From the NCBI GenBank assembly GCA_022839745.1, contig JALHJB010000021.1, positions 1-33,964 of the forward strand: 33,964 nucleotides of DNA, given 5' to 3'. Shown one piece after another: positions 25,515 through 32,869 of the stretch. The notes beneath the pieces were generated by a model, which made no database searches, was not told where the DNA came from, and saw only the letters and a program-made list of their open reading frames with translations. The DNA is from Actinomycetes bacterium (lineage in GTDB: Bacteria; Actinomycetota; Coriobacteriia; Anaerosomatales; Anaerosomataceae). Within the stretch, counting starts at the first letter, position 1; every line of letters starts with the position of its first letter. The translations under genes were made by a program, and so were the position numbers.

Positions 25515-26274
25515 CGTCTATCGCGACCCGCAGCCGCCGTTCCTGCGGCGCGTGGGCGTGGAGACCGGCGCGGTGCCGGCCGACGAGCTGCCGGTGGCGC
25601 CCGTGGTGCTCGACGACGCCATGCGCGCCGAGCTCGCGCTCGAAGGCATCGAGGCTCCTGTGGAGCCACAGCCGCTTGCACTCGGCGTGCTCATCTCTGG
25701 CAGCGGTACCAACCTCCAGGCGGTGATCGATGCGATCGCCGAGGGCCGGCTGGATGCGCGCGTGGCGGTGGTGGTCTCCAACAAGGAGGCCGCCTACGGC
25801 CTCGAGCGGGCGCGCAAGGCCGGCATCCCGGCCGTGCACATCGACCCTTCGGCTCGCGACTACCGCGCCTACAACCACGCCATCCGCCAGGCGCTCGAGG
25901 ATCACGGCGTGGAGCTCGTGGTGATGGCGGGGTACATGCGCCTGCTCGGCACCGAGGTGCTGCGGGCGTATCCGGGCGCGGTCATCAACCTGCACCCCGC
26001 GCTGCTCCCGGCGTTCCCGGGAGCGTCGGCTATACGCGACGCGTTCGAGTACGGCGTGAAGGTCACCGGCGTCACCGTGCACTTCGCCGACGAGGAGTTC
26101 GACCGCGGTCCGATCCTGTGTCAGGAGCCGGTGCGCATCGAGGAGACCGACTCGCTCGAGGCGCTTGAAGCGAAGATCCACGCCGTCGAGCACCGGCTGT
26201 TGCCGGAGGCGATCGGCCTTGTCGCCGCCGCTCGACTGCGTCTCGAAGGCCGCACGGTTCACATCAGCGAGTAG
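25507..26274 (+). CDS. purN: phosphoribosylglycinamide formyltransferase with N-terminal extension
   Basis: This encodes 255 residues, while typical PurN is about 190-210. The catalytic domain starts near residue 58 (LGVLISGSGTNLQAVIDAI). It keeps AGYMRLLG, N161 and H163 in INLHPALLPAFPG, and D199 in VHFADEEFDRGPI, the triad for formyl transfer from 10-formyl-THF to GAR. The ~57-residue extension (VYRDPQPPFLRRVGVETGAVPADELPVAPVVLDD...) has no recognisable domain. The ATG at 25507 overlaps the end of purM, and no better internal start is evident, so the extension is probably real. Confidence 0.93.
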   Translation: MGDVYRDPQPPFLRRVGVETGAVPADELPVAPVVLDDAMRAELALEGIEAPVEPQPLALGVLISGSGTNLQAVIDAIAEGRLDARVAVVVSNKEAAYGLERARKAGIPAVHIDPSARDYRAYNHAIRQALEDHGVELVVMAGYMRLLGTEVLRAYPGAVINLHPALLPAFPGASAIRDAFEYGVKVTGVTVHFADEEFDRGPILCQEPVRIEETDSLEALEAKIHAVEHRLLPEAIGLVAAARLRLEGRTVHISE

Positions 26275-26291
26275 TGAGGGAGCATTCCGGC

Positions 26292-27851
26292 ATGGACAAC
26301 GTGAAGATCAAGCGCGCGCTCGTATCGGTCACCGATAAGACCGGCGTGGCCGAGTTCTGCAAAGTGCTGGCCGAGGAGTTCGGCGTGGAGATCGTCTCCA
26401 CGGGCGGCACGGCGGCGGCCCTCGCCGATGCGGGCGTCACCGTCCGGCCTATCGACGACCTCACCGGGTTTCCCGAGATGATGGATGGCCGGGTGAAGAC
26501 GCTCCACCCCAAGGTCCACGGTGGGCTGCTCGCCCGGCGCGATTCGGCGGAGCACATGGCGCAGGCCGAGGCGCATGGCATCGGCATGATCGACATGGTC
26601 GTGGTGAACCTCTACGCCTTCGAGGCCACGGTCGCCCGCGAGGGCGTCACCCTCGAGGAAGCGGTGGAGAACATCGACATCGGCGGGCCGAGCATGCTGC
26701 GCTCGGCAGCCAAGAACTTCGACTCGGTCACCGTGGTCACGAGCCCGGTCGACTACAGCGCGGTGATCGACGAGATGCGCGCATCCGGCGGCCTCGTGTC
26801 GTACCCCACGCGGAAGCGTCTCGCAGCCGACGTCTTCCGGATCACGAGCTCGTACGACACGGCGATCTGGGACTACCTGGCGGGACCGAGCAAGGAGCTC
26901 TTCCCGGATGAGGTGCGCTTCCGTCTTGAGCGGGTGCAGAGCCTGCGCTACGGAGAGAACCCCCATCAGGACGCCGCGTTCTACCGCTTCAATGACAGCA
27001 AGGAACACACGCTGGCACGATCCACGCAGATCCAGGGCAAGGAGCTCTCGTACAACAACATCCTCGATACCGATGCCTGCTGGACCGCGGTGCGCGAGTT
27101 CGAGCGGCCATGCTGTGTGATCGTGAAGCACATGAACCCATGTGGGATCGCGATCGGCGAGAACCTCGTTGACGCGTACGTTCGCGCGCACGCGTGCGAC
27201 CCGGTCTCGGCGTACGGTGGTGTGATGGCGTTCAACCGCACGGTCACGGCCGACCTGGTGCGCGCCATCTACGAGAACAAGCAGTTCGTGGAGGTCATCA
27301 TCGCTCCCGATTACGATCGCGAGGCGCTCGCCCTGCTCGACGAGAAGCGGAATCTCCGGGTCCTGCGCACCGGCGGCATCCGTACCGTGGCGGGGCACTA
27401 CGAGTCGCGCGCTGTCGAGGGCGGGATGCTCATCCAGCTCTCCGATGGTGTGACCGAGGACCCGTCGCGCTTCCGGGTGGCCACCATCGCGAAGCCGACC
27501 GACGAGGAGATGGAGCAGCTGCTCTTCGCCTGGAAGGTCGTCAAGAGCGTGAAGAGCAACGCCATCGTGCTCGCACGTGACTTCGCCACGATCGGCGTGG
27601 GTGCGGGGCAGATGAACCGGGTCAATTCGGCGCGCATCGCCGTGGACGCCGCCGCGGCCAAGGTGCGCGGCTCCGTGTGCGCCTCGGATGCGTTCATGCC
27701 GTTCCCGGACACCCTCGAGGTATGCGCCGACGCCGGCGTGACCGCGTTCATCCAGCCCGGTGGGTCGATCCGTGACGACGAGGTCATCGCCGCGGCGAAC
27801 AAGTTCGGCGTGTCGATGGTCTTCACCGGCTACCGCCACTTCCGGCACTAA
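26292..27851 (+). CDS. purH: bifunctional AICAR transformylase/IMP cyclohydrolase
   Basis: This encodes 519 residues. The N-terminal MGS-like IMP cyclohydrolase domain shows RALVSVTDKTGVAEF and KTLHPKVHGGLLARRD (69-84). The C-terminal transformylase domain shows LRYGENPHQDAAFYR, ELSYNNILDTDACW and VKHMNPCGIA (residues 278-287). It performs the last two steps to IMP. ATG 26292 is spaced correctly from GAGGGAG; the in-frame GTG at 26274 overlaps the purN stop and is less likely. A hairpin terminator follows. Confidence 0.96.
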   Translation: MDNVKIKRALVSVTDKTGVAEFCKVLAEEFGVEIVSTGGTAAALADAGVTVRPIDDLTGFPEMMDGRVKTLHPKVHGGLLARRDSAEHMAQAEAHGIGMIDMVVVNLYAFEATVAREGVTLEEAVENIDIGGPSMLRSAAKNFDSVTVVTSPVDYSAVIDEMRASGGLVSYPTRKRLAADVFRITSSYDTAIWDYLAGPSKELFPDEVRFRLERVQSLRYGENPHQDAAFYRFNDSKEHTLARSTQIQGKELSYNNILDTDACWTAVREFERPCCVIVKHMNPCGIAIGENLVDAYVRAHACDPVSAYGGVMAFNRTVTADLVRAIYENKQFVEVIIAPDYDREALALLDEKRNLRVLRTGGIRTVAGHYESRAVEGGMLIQLSDGVTEDPSRFRVATIAKPTDEEMEQLLFAWKVVKSVKSNAIVLARDFATIGVGAGQMNRVNSARIAVDAAAAKVRGSVCASDAFMPFPDTLEVCADAGVTAFIQPGGSIRDDEVIAAANKFGVSMVFTGYRHFRH

Positions 27852-27873
27852 GGGCACCACCTGCAAGAGCCAC

Positions 27874-27900
27874 CGAAGGGCCGCCACGTGCGGCCCTTCG
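27874..27900 (+). terminator. terminator of the purMNH operon
   Basis: CGAAGGGCCGC and GCGGCCCTTCG are perfect 11-bp arms with a 5-nt loop, starting 22 bases after the purH stop. There is no clear T-run, as is common in high-GC actinobacteria. Confidence 0.75.
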
Positions 27901-27920
27901 CGCGTTGCGGGATGTCAGTG

Positions 27921-27963
27921 GTAAGGAGTAGAGTGAGAGTAAGGAAGCGAGCAAACGTAAGGA
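27921..27963 (+). promoter_or_regulatory. three GTAAGGA direct repeats at 18-bp period (antitoxin operator)
   Basis: GTAAGGA occurs at 27921-27927, 27939-27945 and 27957-27963, exactly 18 bp apart. The array ends 19 bases before the antitoxin ATG. Regular spacing near two helical turns suggests stacked binding of the AbrB-fold antitoxin to its own promoter. Clear -35/-10 boxes are not evident within it. Confidence 0.6.
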
Positions 27964-27982
27964 ATCTCCACGAAGGTGGACC

Positions 27983-28279
27983 ATGCCCAACGCCAAGATC
28001 ACATCAAAAGGCCAGGTCACGATACCCGTCGCGGTGCGCGAAGCGCTTGGCTTGAAGCAGGGCGACATGCTGGCGTTCGAGGTGCAGGCCGAGTACGTGG
28101 TGGTCAGGAGAGAGCTCACTGCGGCGGAGGTCGCTGCCCAACTGGATGCCGAGGGCGGGTGGCGGCTGCCTGAGGGAATGACCGAAGACGACGCGGTCGC
28201 CGAGTACTTCGATCACTGGGTCGACGAGAGCGGAACCACGCCGTACATCGTGACCGGGCGGCGAGGGCAGTCCGCGTGA
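27983..28279 (+). CDS. AbrB/MazE-fold antitoxin (VapB type)
   Basis: This encodes 98 residues. AKITSKGQVTIPVAVREALGLKQGDMLAFEV is the SpoVT/AbrB swapped-hairpin DNA-binding domain. The C-terminal ~50 residues (LPEGMTEDDAVAEYFDHWVDE) would bind the toxin. The GTG of the toxin overlaps its stop (GTGA). It is preceded by a triple repeat likely to be its operator and lies just downstream of the purH terminator. Confidence 0.87.
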   Translation: MPNAKITSKGQVTIPVAVREALGLKQGDMLAFEVQAEYVVVRRELTAAEVAAQLDAEGGWRLPEGMTEDDAVAEYFDHWVDESGTTPYIVTGRRGQSA

Positions 28280-28653
28280 CGACCTACGCCGACACGAACG
28301 TGTTGCTGGCATTCACGCTGCAGGACCGACCTGTGCAGCGCTCCGAAGTCGAGCGGTGGTCGCGCGACAACGGACGGCTCGTGGTCAGCGAAGCGGTGCT
28401 TGCGGAGGTGTGTTGGGTGTTGATTCGGTCGTACGGGTACCCCGTTCGTGAGGTGGCGGTGCGAGTGCGGGCCTTACTGGCGAGCTCGACGTTCGATGCG
28501 TGGGACGCGGACCTCGCGGAATCAGCTCTGTCGCTTCTGATAGCGCGTCCCACACTCGGGCTGCCCGACTGCCTACTGGCCGCACGAGCACTTCGTGGCG
28601 ATGCGGTCTACACCTTTGATCGTCGCCTCGCCACCACGATTGACGAACTGTAG
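28276..28653 (+). CDS. PIN-domain toxin (VapC family), second pair
   Basis: This encodes 125 residues. PIN acidic residues are D6 in YADTNVLLAF, E44 in AVLAEVCWVL, D98 in LGLPDCLLAARAL and D115 in TFDRRLAT. It belongs to a different PIN subgroup from the toxin at 23965 and pairs with a different antitoxin fold, so the two modules are not recent duplicates. It ends four bases before the convergent MscS stop. Confidence 0.86.
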   Translation: MTTYADTNVLLAFTLQDRPVQRSEVERWSRDNGRLVVSEAVLAEVCWVLIRSYGYPVREVAVRVRALLASSTFDAWDADLAESALSLLIARPTLGLPDCLLAARALRGDAVYTFDRRLATTIDEL

Positions 28654-28657
28654 CCGG

Positions 28658-29476
28658 TTATCCCTGCACCACGTGCACAGTGCGCGTGGGGAACGGGAAG
28701 TGGATGCCTTCGGCGGCGAACCGCTGATAGAGCGTCTTGATGAACGCGCTCTTCAGCGGGAACTGCTCGCCAAAGGACGGCACGTACATGATCGCCGCGC
28801 AGGTGATCTGCGAATCCCCGAATGCGCGGAAGCGGAACACCGGCGGGTGTGCCTCGGACACGAAGCCCGTATCGCGCAGGACCTGCTCGGCCACTTCAAG
28901 GGTCACCCGCTCCACCTGGTCGAGGTCGGCATCGTACGAGACCCCGAACTCATTGATCACCGCCACCGCCTCGGCGGGCAGCTTGTAGTTGGTGACGATC
29001 GCCTGGCCGAGTACCGCATTCGGCACGATCACGAGGTTGTCGACCGTGGTGCGCAGCGTGGTGGTCCGCCACGCGATATCGACGACGGTCCCCTCATGGC
29101 CGCTCTCGAGCACGAGGTAGTCACCGGGCCGGATCTGTTTGGTGGCGATGATCTGCAGCCCCGCGAACAGGTTGCCGAGGGTGTCCTGGAGCGCGAGGGA
29201 TACCGCCAGACCGCCTACGCCGAGCGCGGTGAGCACGGGCGTAATCGAGATGTCGAACACACTGAGGATCGCGAGCGCGCCGATCACGAGGATGGCTGCA
29301 CGCGCGATGTTCACGAGCACGCTGTTGGCAGGCATCGTGCTTCCGGTGACGGCGAGTGAGCGTCGGATGACCTTGCCTGCGGCACGCATCCCCACAATGG
29401 TGCTGACCGCGATCGCGATGACCAAGGCGATCTGCACGAGTGCGTCTGAGGCGAGTGTCAATCCCATGATGGTCAT
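28658..29476 (-). CDS. small-conductance mechanosensitive channel (MscS family)
   Basis: This encodes 272 residues. Three N-terminal hydrophobic segments end in the pore-lining helix VLTALGVGGLAVSLALQDTLGNLFAG. The beta domain then begins QIIATKQIRPGDYLVLESGHEGTVVDIAWRTTTLRTTVDNLVIVPNAVL, the MscS signature. The C-terminal alpha/beta part is intact and ends in FPFPTRTVHVVQG. It releases solutes on hypo-osmotic shock. On the minus strand, AGGAGA precedes the ATG at 29476; the gene is transcribed away from the tRNA pair. Confidence 0.93.
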   Translation of the reverse strand: MTIMGLTLASDALVQIALVIAIAVSTIVGMRAAGKVIRRSLAVTGSTMPANSVLVNIARAAILVIGALAILSVFDISITPVLTALGVGGLAVSLALQDTLGNLFAGLQIIATKQIRPGDYLVLESGHEGTVVDIAWRTTTLRTTVDNLVIVPNAVLGQAIVTNYKLPAEAVAVINEFGVSYDADLDQVERVTLEVAEQVLRDTGFVSEAHPPVFRFRAFGDSQITCAAIMYVPSFGEQFPLKSAFIKTLYQRFAAEGIHFPFPTRTVHVVQG

Positions 29477-29627
29477 CGATGTCTCCTGTCGGTGGGTACC
29501 ACCTGATTATACGGGCTCCATCGCGAGGTTCTGACAGGTGGTTGCGGACCCTGATGCACTCCGTGCTAAACTACCCCTTGCGCTTTGGGCCGAAGAGAGT
29601 CGACCCGGCACGGAACATGCAGGTCAC

Positions 29628-29703
29628 GGGCCGTTAGCTCAGTTGGTAGAGCAGGGGACTTTTAATCCCAAGGTCGCAGGTTCGAGACCTGCACGGCCCA
29701 CCA
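29628..29703 (+). tRNA. tRNA-Lys (UUU)
   Basis: This is a 76-nt cloverleaf with acceptor arms GGGCCGT/ACGGCCC, a D-arm TAGCTCAGTTGGTAGAGC, the anticodon loop CTTTTAA (anticodon TTT), a T-arm with GGTTCGAGACC, and an encoded CCA end. A possible promoter lies upstream: TTGCGG at 29542-29547 and TAAACT at 29567-29572, though the spacing is long (19 bp). Confidence 0.97.
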
Positions 29704-29732
29704 GCCATACGACGCACATGCGTTGCACATAG

Positions 29733-29808
29733 GCCCCCATCGTCTAGCGGCCAAGGACTCCGCCCTTTCAAGGCGGCAACAGGGATTCGAATTCCCTTGG
29801 GGGCACCA
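29733..29808 (+). tRNA. tRNA-Glu (UUC)
   Basis: This is a 76-nt cloverleaf with acceptor arms GCCCCCA/TGGGGGC, the anticodon stem CCGCC/GGCGG around CTTTCAA (anticodon TTC), the T-loop GGATTCGAATTCC, and an encoded CCA. It lies 29 bases after tRNA-Lys and is probably co-transcribed. Accessory DNA begins directly downstream, so its 3' end may have served as an integration site. Confidence 0.97.
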
Positions 29809-30243
29809 TAAAACCGCAGGTCAGAGGCCTGAAATTCCCTGTTGTGTGCTTGGAATCGGGCACCAAATCACGCTCTCCCGAGAGGCATGCGGAGGGCAAA
29901 AGCGCAGCTCAGAGGCCCTTTCGCTCCATTGCGTTCCATTTTGGTGCCCAGATATCCCTGTTGCTGCGGATCGACCTTCGACGCCACTTGTTGTCCGATT
30001 TGGTGCCCGATTTGGTGCCCGATTGCACGGGCAGCCCCTCTATTGCGAAATAGGCGGAAGTCGAGCGGGATGCCGTGATCGCGCAGTGGTCGGCGACGTA
30101 TCAGTACGAGGGTCCGGCGTTCTGGCTTGGGCAGCAGGCATCCAAGGGGCCTCCGCGCGTCGCTGTGCCCGAGATGCCGGGCTTATCTCTGAAGCTCCGG
30201 GGTATCTACCTGTTGCGATGTCACCTCGGCCGAGGAGGAACCG
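29809..30243. other. gene-poor accessory stretch after tRNA-Glu
   Basis: I see no trustworthy gene here. The stretch contains several copies of the motif ATTTGGTGCCCG: inverted at 29857-29868, a variant at 29938-29949, and a tandem pair at 29998-30021. On the minus strand one of the frames ends SGTKSGTKSDNKW...WAPKWNAMERKGL, the kind of tail often found at the C terminus of tRNA-associated tyrosine integrases. It may be a relic of such a gene; no catalytic motif survives. Confidence 0.4.
29997..30020 (+). repeat. 24-bp direct repeat, left copy
   Basis: This is two tandem copies of GATTTGGTGCCC. The identical 24 bases recur at 32465-32488, so the pair brackets the MosB/TiaS-like locus. Related single copies lie closer to tRNA-Glu, one of them inverted. 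Possible recombinase arm sites or integrase-gene relics. Confidence 0.6.
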
Positions 30244-30477
30244 ATGGCAGGCAAGATCTTCTACCGCGAGCGTCGCGAGGTAGGCGAAGGGGATCAGATC
30301 CCGCGCTTCAACCTCGTTGCGGTCGCCGGCACCGATCTCAAGATCCACGTGACGCATATGAGGAAGGCGGAGCTAGAGCAGATCGCCGCCGCCGTCGATG
30401 CGGAACTGGTCGAGCTCGCAGCGCCGGACAAGGGCCACAAGGTTCAGGTGGGCGACACGCCTGAGAATCCGGAATAG
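30244..30477 (+). CDS. 77-residue protein of unknown function upstream of the MosB homologue
   Basis: This encodes 77 residues with a strong ribosome-binding site (GAGGAGGAA). It is a mixed alpha/beta small protein: FYRERREVGEGDQIPRFNLVAVAGTDLKIHVTHMRKAELEQIAAAVDAELVEL, with a polar tail. There is no Cys, no membrane helix and no known motif. It is placed 33 bases before the MosB-like gene and on the same strand, so co-expression is likely. A regulatory or accessory subunit of the storage protein is possible but unproven. Confidence 0.75.
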   Translation: MAGKIFYRERREVGEGDQIPRFNLVAVAGTDLKIHVTHMRKAELEQIAAAVDAELVELAAPDKGHKVQVGDTPENPE

Positions 30478-30510
30478 TCGGATCAGCGACGCGACCGATG
30501 GAGGTAACCC

Positions 30511-31341
30511 ATGCCGCTCATGCGCGAGCGTGACAGCAAGCGCCTGCACATCAAGAGCATCCTCATGGGTGAGAGTCTCGTAAGCGAGAGCTTCCTCGAT
30601 TCGCTTGAGGTCGCTCCGCAGCGACGGCTCTTCCCCGACGTGAACGTCATCAAGATCGGTGGTCAGTCGATCTGCGACCGCGGCAAGAGGGCGCTTCCCG
30701 GAATCGTTGAGGAGATCGTCGCCAACAAGAACGAGCACAAGATGCTGCTCCTAACGGGCGGCGGCACCCGCAGCAGGCACATCTACGCGATCGGGTTGGA
30801 GCTCGGGATGCCCACGGGCATCATCGCCGCATTCGGCAGCTCGGTGTCGCGGCAGAACGCGCTACTGCTCGCGACACTGCTGTCGGATCACGGCGGCATC
30901 GAGATCGATCAAGACGCGATCATGAAGCTGCCCAACTACTTCGCGCAGGGTGGGATCCCGGTGACGCAGGGGATGCCGCCGTACGACTTCTTCGCGATAC
31001 CGCCCGAGAAGGGCCGGATCCCCATCCACCGTACCGACGTGGGCACGATCCTCATGGCCGATCTCATCGGAGCGCGCAGCTGCATCTTCGTGAAGGACGA
31101 GCGCGGTCTGTTCACCGACGACCCGAAGAAGGACCCGGACGCCGATTTCATCCCCAGCATCACCGTGTCGGAGCTCATCGAGCGCAAGCTCGACGATCTC
31201 ATCCTCGAGCGCCCGTGCCTCGAGATCCTGCAGAACAGCCAGGTGCTCGACCAGGTGCAGATCGTGAACGGGCTGGAGCGCGGGAACCTGACGGCGGCGC
31301 TCGCCGGCGAGCCGGTGGGCACGATCATCACCAAGGGCTGA
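30511..31341 (+). CDS. molybdenum-storage-protein (MosB-like) amino-acid-kinase-fold protein
   Basis: This encodes 276 residues, the same length as Azotobacter MosA/MosB. VIKIGGQSICDRG (46-58), LLTGGGTRSRHIYAIGLELG (80-99), GSSVSRQNA (109-117), MPPY (155-158), IPIHRTDVGTILMAD (170-184), FVKDERGLFTDDP (193-205) and VQIVNGLERGNLTAALAGEPVGTIIT follow MosB motif by motif from family memory. MoSto is a relative of UMP kinase that binds ATP and packs polynuclear molybdate or tungstate clusters in a cage. Only one subunit type is encoded here, so a homo-oligomer is implied. GGAGG precedes ATG 30511. UMP kinase PyrH is excluded by the MosB-specific MPPY and NGLxxGNLTxAL segments. Confidence 0.82.
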   Translation: MPLMRERDSKRLHIKSILMGESLVSESFLDSLEVAPQRRLFPDVNVIKIGGQSICDRGKRALPGIVEEIVANKNEHKMLLLTGGGTRSRHIYAIGLELGMPTGIIAAFGSSVSRQNALLLATLLSDHGGIEIDQDAIMKLPNYFAQGGIPVTQGMPPYDFFAIPPEKGRIPIHRTDVGTILMADLIGARSCIFVKDERGLFTDDPKKDPDADFIPSITVSELIERKLDDLILERPCLEILQNSQVLDQVQIVNGLERGNLTAALAGEPVGTIITKG

Positions 31342-31368
31342 CGGGCTCTCTAGCCGATTCGCGGCCCA

Positions 31369-31383
31369 GGGCCCGATGGGCCC
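31369..31383. terminator. short hairpin between convergent genes
   Basis: GGGCCC-GAT-GGGCCC forms a 6-bp stem in the 42-base gap between the MosB-like gene and the convergent TiaS-like gene. It could terminate both transcripts. Confidence 0.4.
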
Positions 31384-32163
31384 CTACCAGTCGTCTCCGC
31401 CGTGACCGGTGCCTCCGCCCGTGCCCCCACCCGTCCCGTTTCCGGCGTCACGCTGCTTGCCGATGGCCGTCCAGGCGTTCGGTCCGAGTGTCGTGACCGG
31501 AGCGACGGGTCGGCCTCCCCAGAGGCGCGGTCGCAGCCAGTCCTGCGTGTCGAGCGTGTCGGTCGGCTTGGGAACCATCACGTTCCGGTCCACCGCCACG
31601 ACGGTGATTCCGGCGGCCTCTACCTCACCGACCGTGGTGATGGCGCTGAAGCCGCGCAACGGGACCCGGTAGTCCACGAACCGTCCGGTCCAGCCGCCCG
31701 CGGTGAGCCCGACCCCCGCTATGGCGCCTATGATGCCGTCGTTCGTGCCGCCGTGGCCGGAAAGGTGCACGCCCGCCGCCTCGGCGGCAGCGCGCGCGTC
31801 GTCCTGCGTGACGACTTCGATCGCCGCCCGGTTGCCGAATGCGATCAGCGGCGCGAAGACCGCCGTCTCGGGCGCAATGCAGAGTCCGGGGTCGGAACCC
31901 TCCATGAAGTGCTCCGCGATGTGCGCTGCACCGAGTTCGGCAAGCCCGGGCAGGAACGACTCGTCCGGCACGTCGATCACCGCGCAGCCCGAGCTGTTGT
32001 GCGACGTGTATGGCACATCGGGGTGCACGAGCAGCTGCTGGCGCACGACTCCCCAGGTGGTGCAGCCTTCGGGCAGCCGCTCGGTGAACCAGCGGACGAG
32101 CTTCCCGGTGCCGCGGTCGGCGCCGAGCACATCGGTGTCGTCGAAACAGACGTAGACTCGCAT
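31384..32163 (-). CDS. TiaS-like (tRNA-Ile2 agmatinylcytidine synthetase catalytic domain) protein
   Basis: This encodes 259 residues. MRVYVCFDDTDVLGADRGTGKLVRW opens with the DDTD nucleotide-binding motif, and LLVHPDVPYTSHNSSGCAVIDV matches the RLNPxxPxKTxGN region of archaeal TiaS. SGHGGTNDGIIGAIAGVGLTAGG follows. Archaeal TiaS is ~420 residues with OB-fold and zinc-ribbon tRNA-binding domains; those are missing, and a Gly-rich tail (GNGTGGGTGGGTGHGGDDW) takes their place. It may use the TiaS chemistry on something other than tRNA. The ATG at 32163 on the minus strand follows GGAGGAACG, inside the end of the small upstream gene. Confidence 0.72.
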   Translation of the reverse strand: MRVYVCFDDTDVLGADRGTGKLVRWFTERLPEGCTTWGVVRQQLLVHPDVPYTSHNSSGCAVIDVPDESFLPGLAELGAAHIAEHFMEGSDPGLCIAPETAVFAPLIAFGNRAAIEVVTQDDARAAAEAAGVHLSGHGGTNDGIIGAIAGVGLTAGGWTGRFVDYRVPLRGFSAITTVGEVEAAGITVVAVDRNVMVPKPTDTLDTQDWLRPRLWGGRPVAPVTTLGPNAWTAIGKQRDAGNGTGGGTGGGTGHGGDDW

Positions 32164-32164
32164 G

Positions 32165-32311
32165 CTAGGGCGTTCCTCCTTCGGGGACCCAGATGACGCT
32201 GCCGTCGTCCAGGCGGAAGACGGTGCCGATAGCATACCCCCGACCCTCATCGAGTTCATCAGTCTGCTGCAGGCGTTCGGTAACGCCCTCCTGCTTGGTG
32301 ATGATCTCCAT
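32165..32311 (-). CDS. 48-residue protein of unknown function upstream of the TiaS-like gene
   Basis: EIITKQEGVTERLQQTDELDEG then RGYAIGTVFRLDDGSVIWVPEGGTP; ATG 32341 would add nine residues. The stop is one base from the start of the TiaS-like gene, and the small gene's own 3' end carries that gene's ribosome-binding site, so the two are coupled. There is no known family. The hydrophobic beta-strand-like end and small size resemble an accessory or adaptor protein. Its arrangement mirrors the 77-residue gene before the MosB homologue. Confidence 0.6.
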   Translation of the reverse strand: MEIITKQEGVTERLQQTDELDEGRGYAIGTVFRLDDGSVIWVPEGGTP

Positions 32312-32464
32312 GTCGGTCGTGCCCGGGTTGCTTCTCGACATCGCCAACCGTGGGACCGTCAAGGTGGTCGGACCCGACATCGCGTGGGAGGTCCAGCCAC
32401 CAAGAGACAACACACCGTTGGGGACGGTATTCGTCTTACGGCGGCGTACTCGGTGTCCGCCCCA

Positions 32465-32488
32465 GATTTGGTGCCCGATTTGGTGCCC
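32465..32488 (+). repeat. 24-bp direct repeat, right copy
   Basis: Exact copy of 29997-30020 (tandem GATTTGGTGCCC). It ends 10 bases before the left inverted repeat of the IS3 element. On the minus strand, a frame crossing the IS insertion point reads ...VPTVTMYLGTKSGTKSG when the IS is removed, again reminiscent of an integrase tail. Region 32342-32464 shows no gene. Confidence 0.6.
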
Positions 32489-32548
32489 AAATACATGGTG
32501 AATCGCCCCGGGTTTCCCGGAGACTCCATCGTTTGAGAGGATGGGGTC

Positions 32549-32869
32549 ATGGACAGACGAACGCGTTACCCAGTCGAAGTACGTGAACGTGCGGTACGGA
32601 TGGTCTTCGAGCACGGACCCGAGTACGACTCGCAGTACGCCGCGATCCGCTCCATCGCGGACAAGTTCGGGATGAGTCCCGAGACGCTGCGGCTGTGGGT
32701 GCGCCGGGCGGAGACCGACGAGGGCCTGAGGCCGGGCCTGACGACCGACGAACGGACCCGCATGAAGGAGCTCGAGCGCGAGAACCGCGAACTGCGTCGC
32801 GCCAACGAGATCCTCAAGAGCGCCGCGGCTTTCTTCGGGGCGGAGCTCGACCGCCGACAGAGGAAGTAG
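32549..32869 (+). CDS. IS3-family transposase OrfA
   Basis: This encodes 106 residues. The helix-turn-helix RYPVEVRERAVRMVFEHG...IRSIADKFGMSPETLRLWVRRAE is followed by the leucine-zipper-like ERENRELRRANEILKSAAAFF, which mediates multimerisation. It ends in the DRRQRK tail typical before the frameshift to OrfB. Alone it usually acts as a repressor; it is fused to OrfB when translation slips by -1. Confidence 0.93.
   Translation: MDRRTRYPVEVRERAVRMVFEHGPEYDSQYAAIRSIADKFGMSPETLRLWVRRAETDEGLRPGLTTDERTRMKELERENRELRRANEILKSAAAFFGAELDRRQRK

Noticed and set aside
27921..27963. Short CRISPR array
   Set aside because: The repeats are only 7 bp with 11-bp spacers and lie directly before an antitoxin gene; an operator is the better explanation.
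30075..30464. A + strand open frame overlapping the 77-residue gene
   Set aside because: Its start lacks a ribosome-binding site and its second half is an Arg-rich shadow of the well-supported 77-residue frame.
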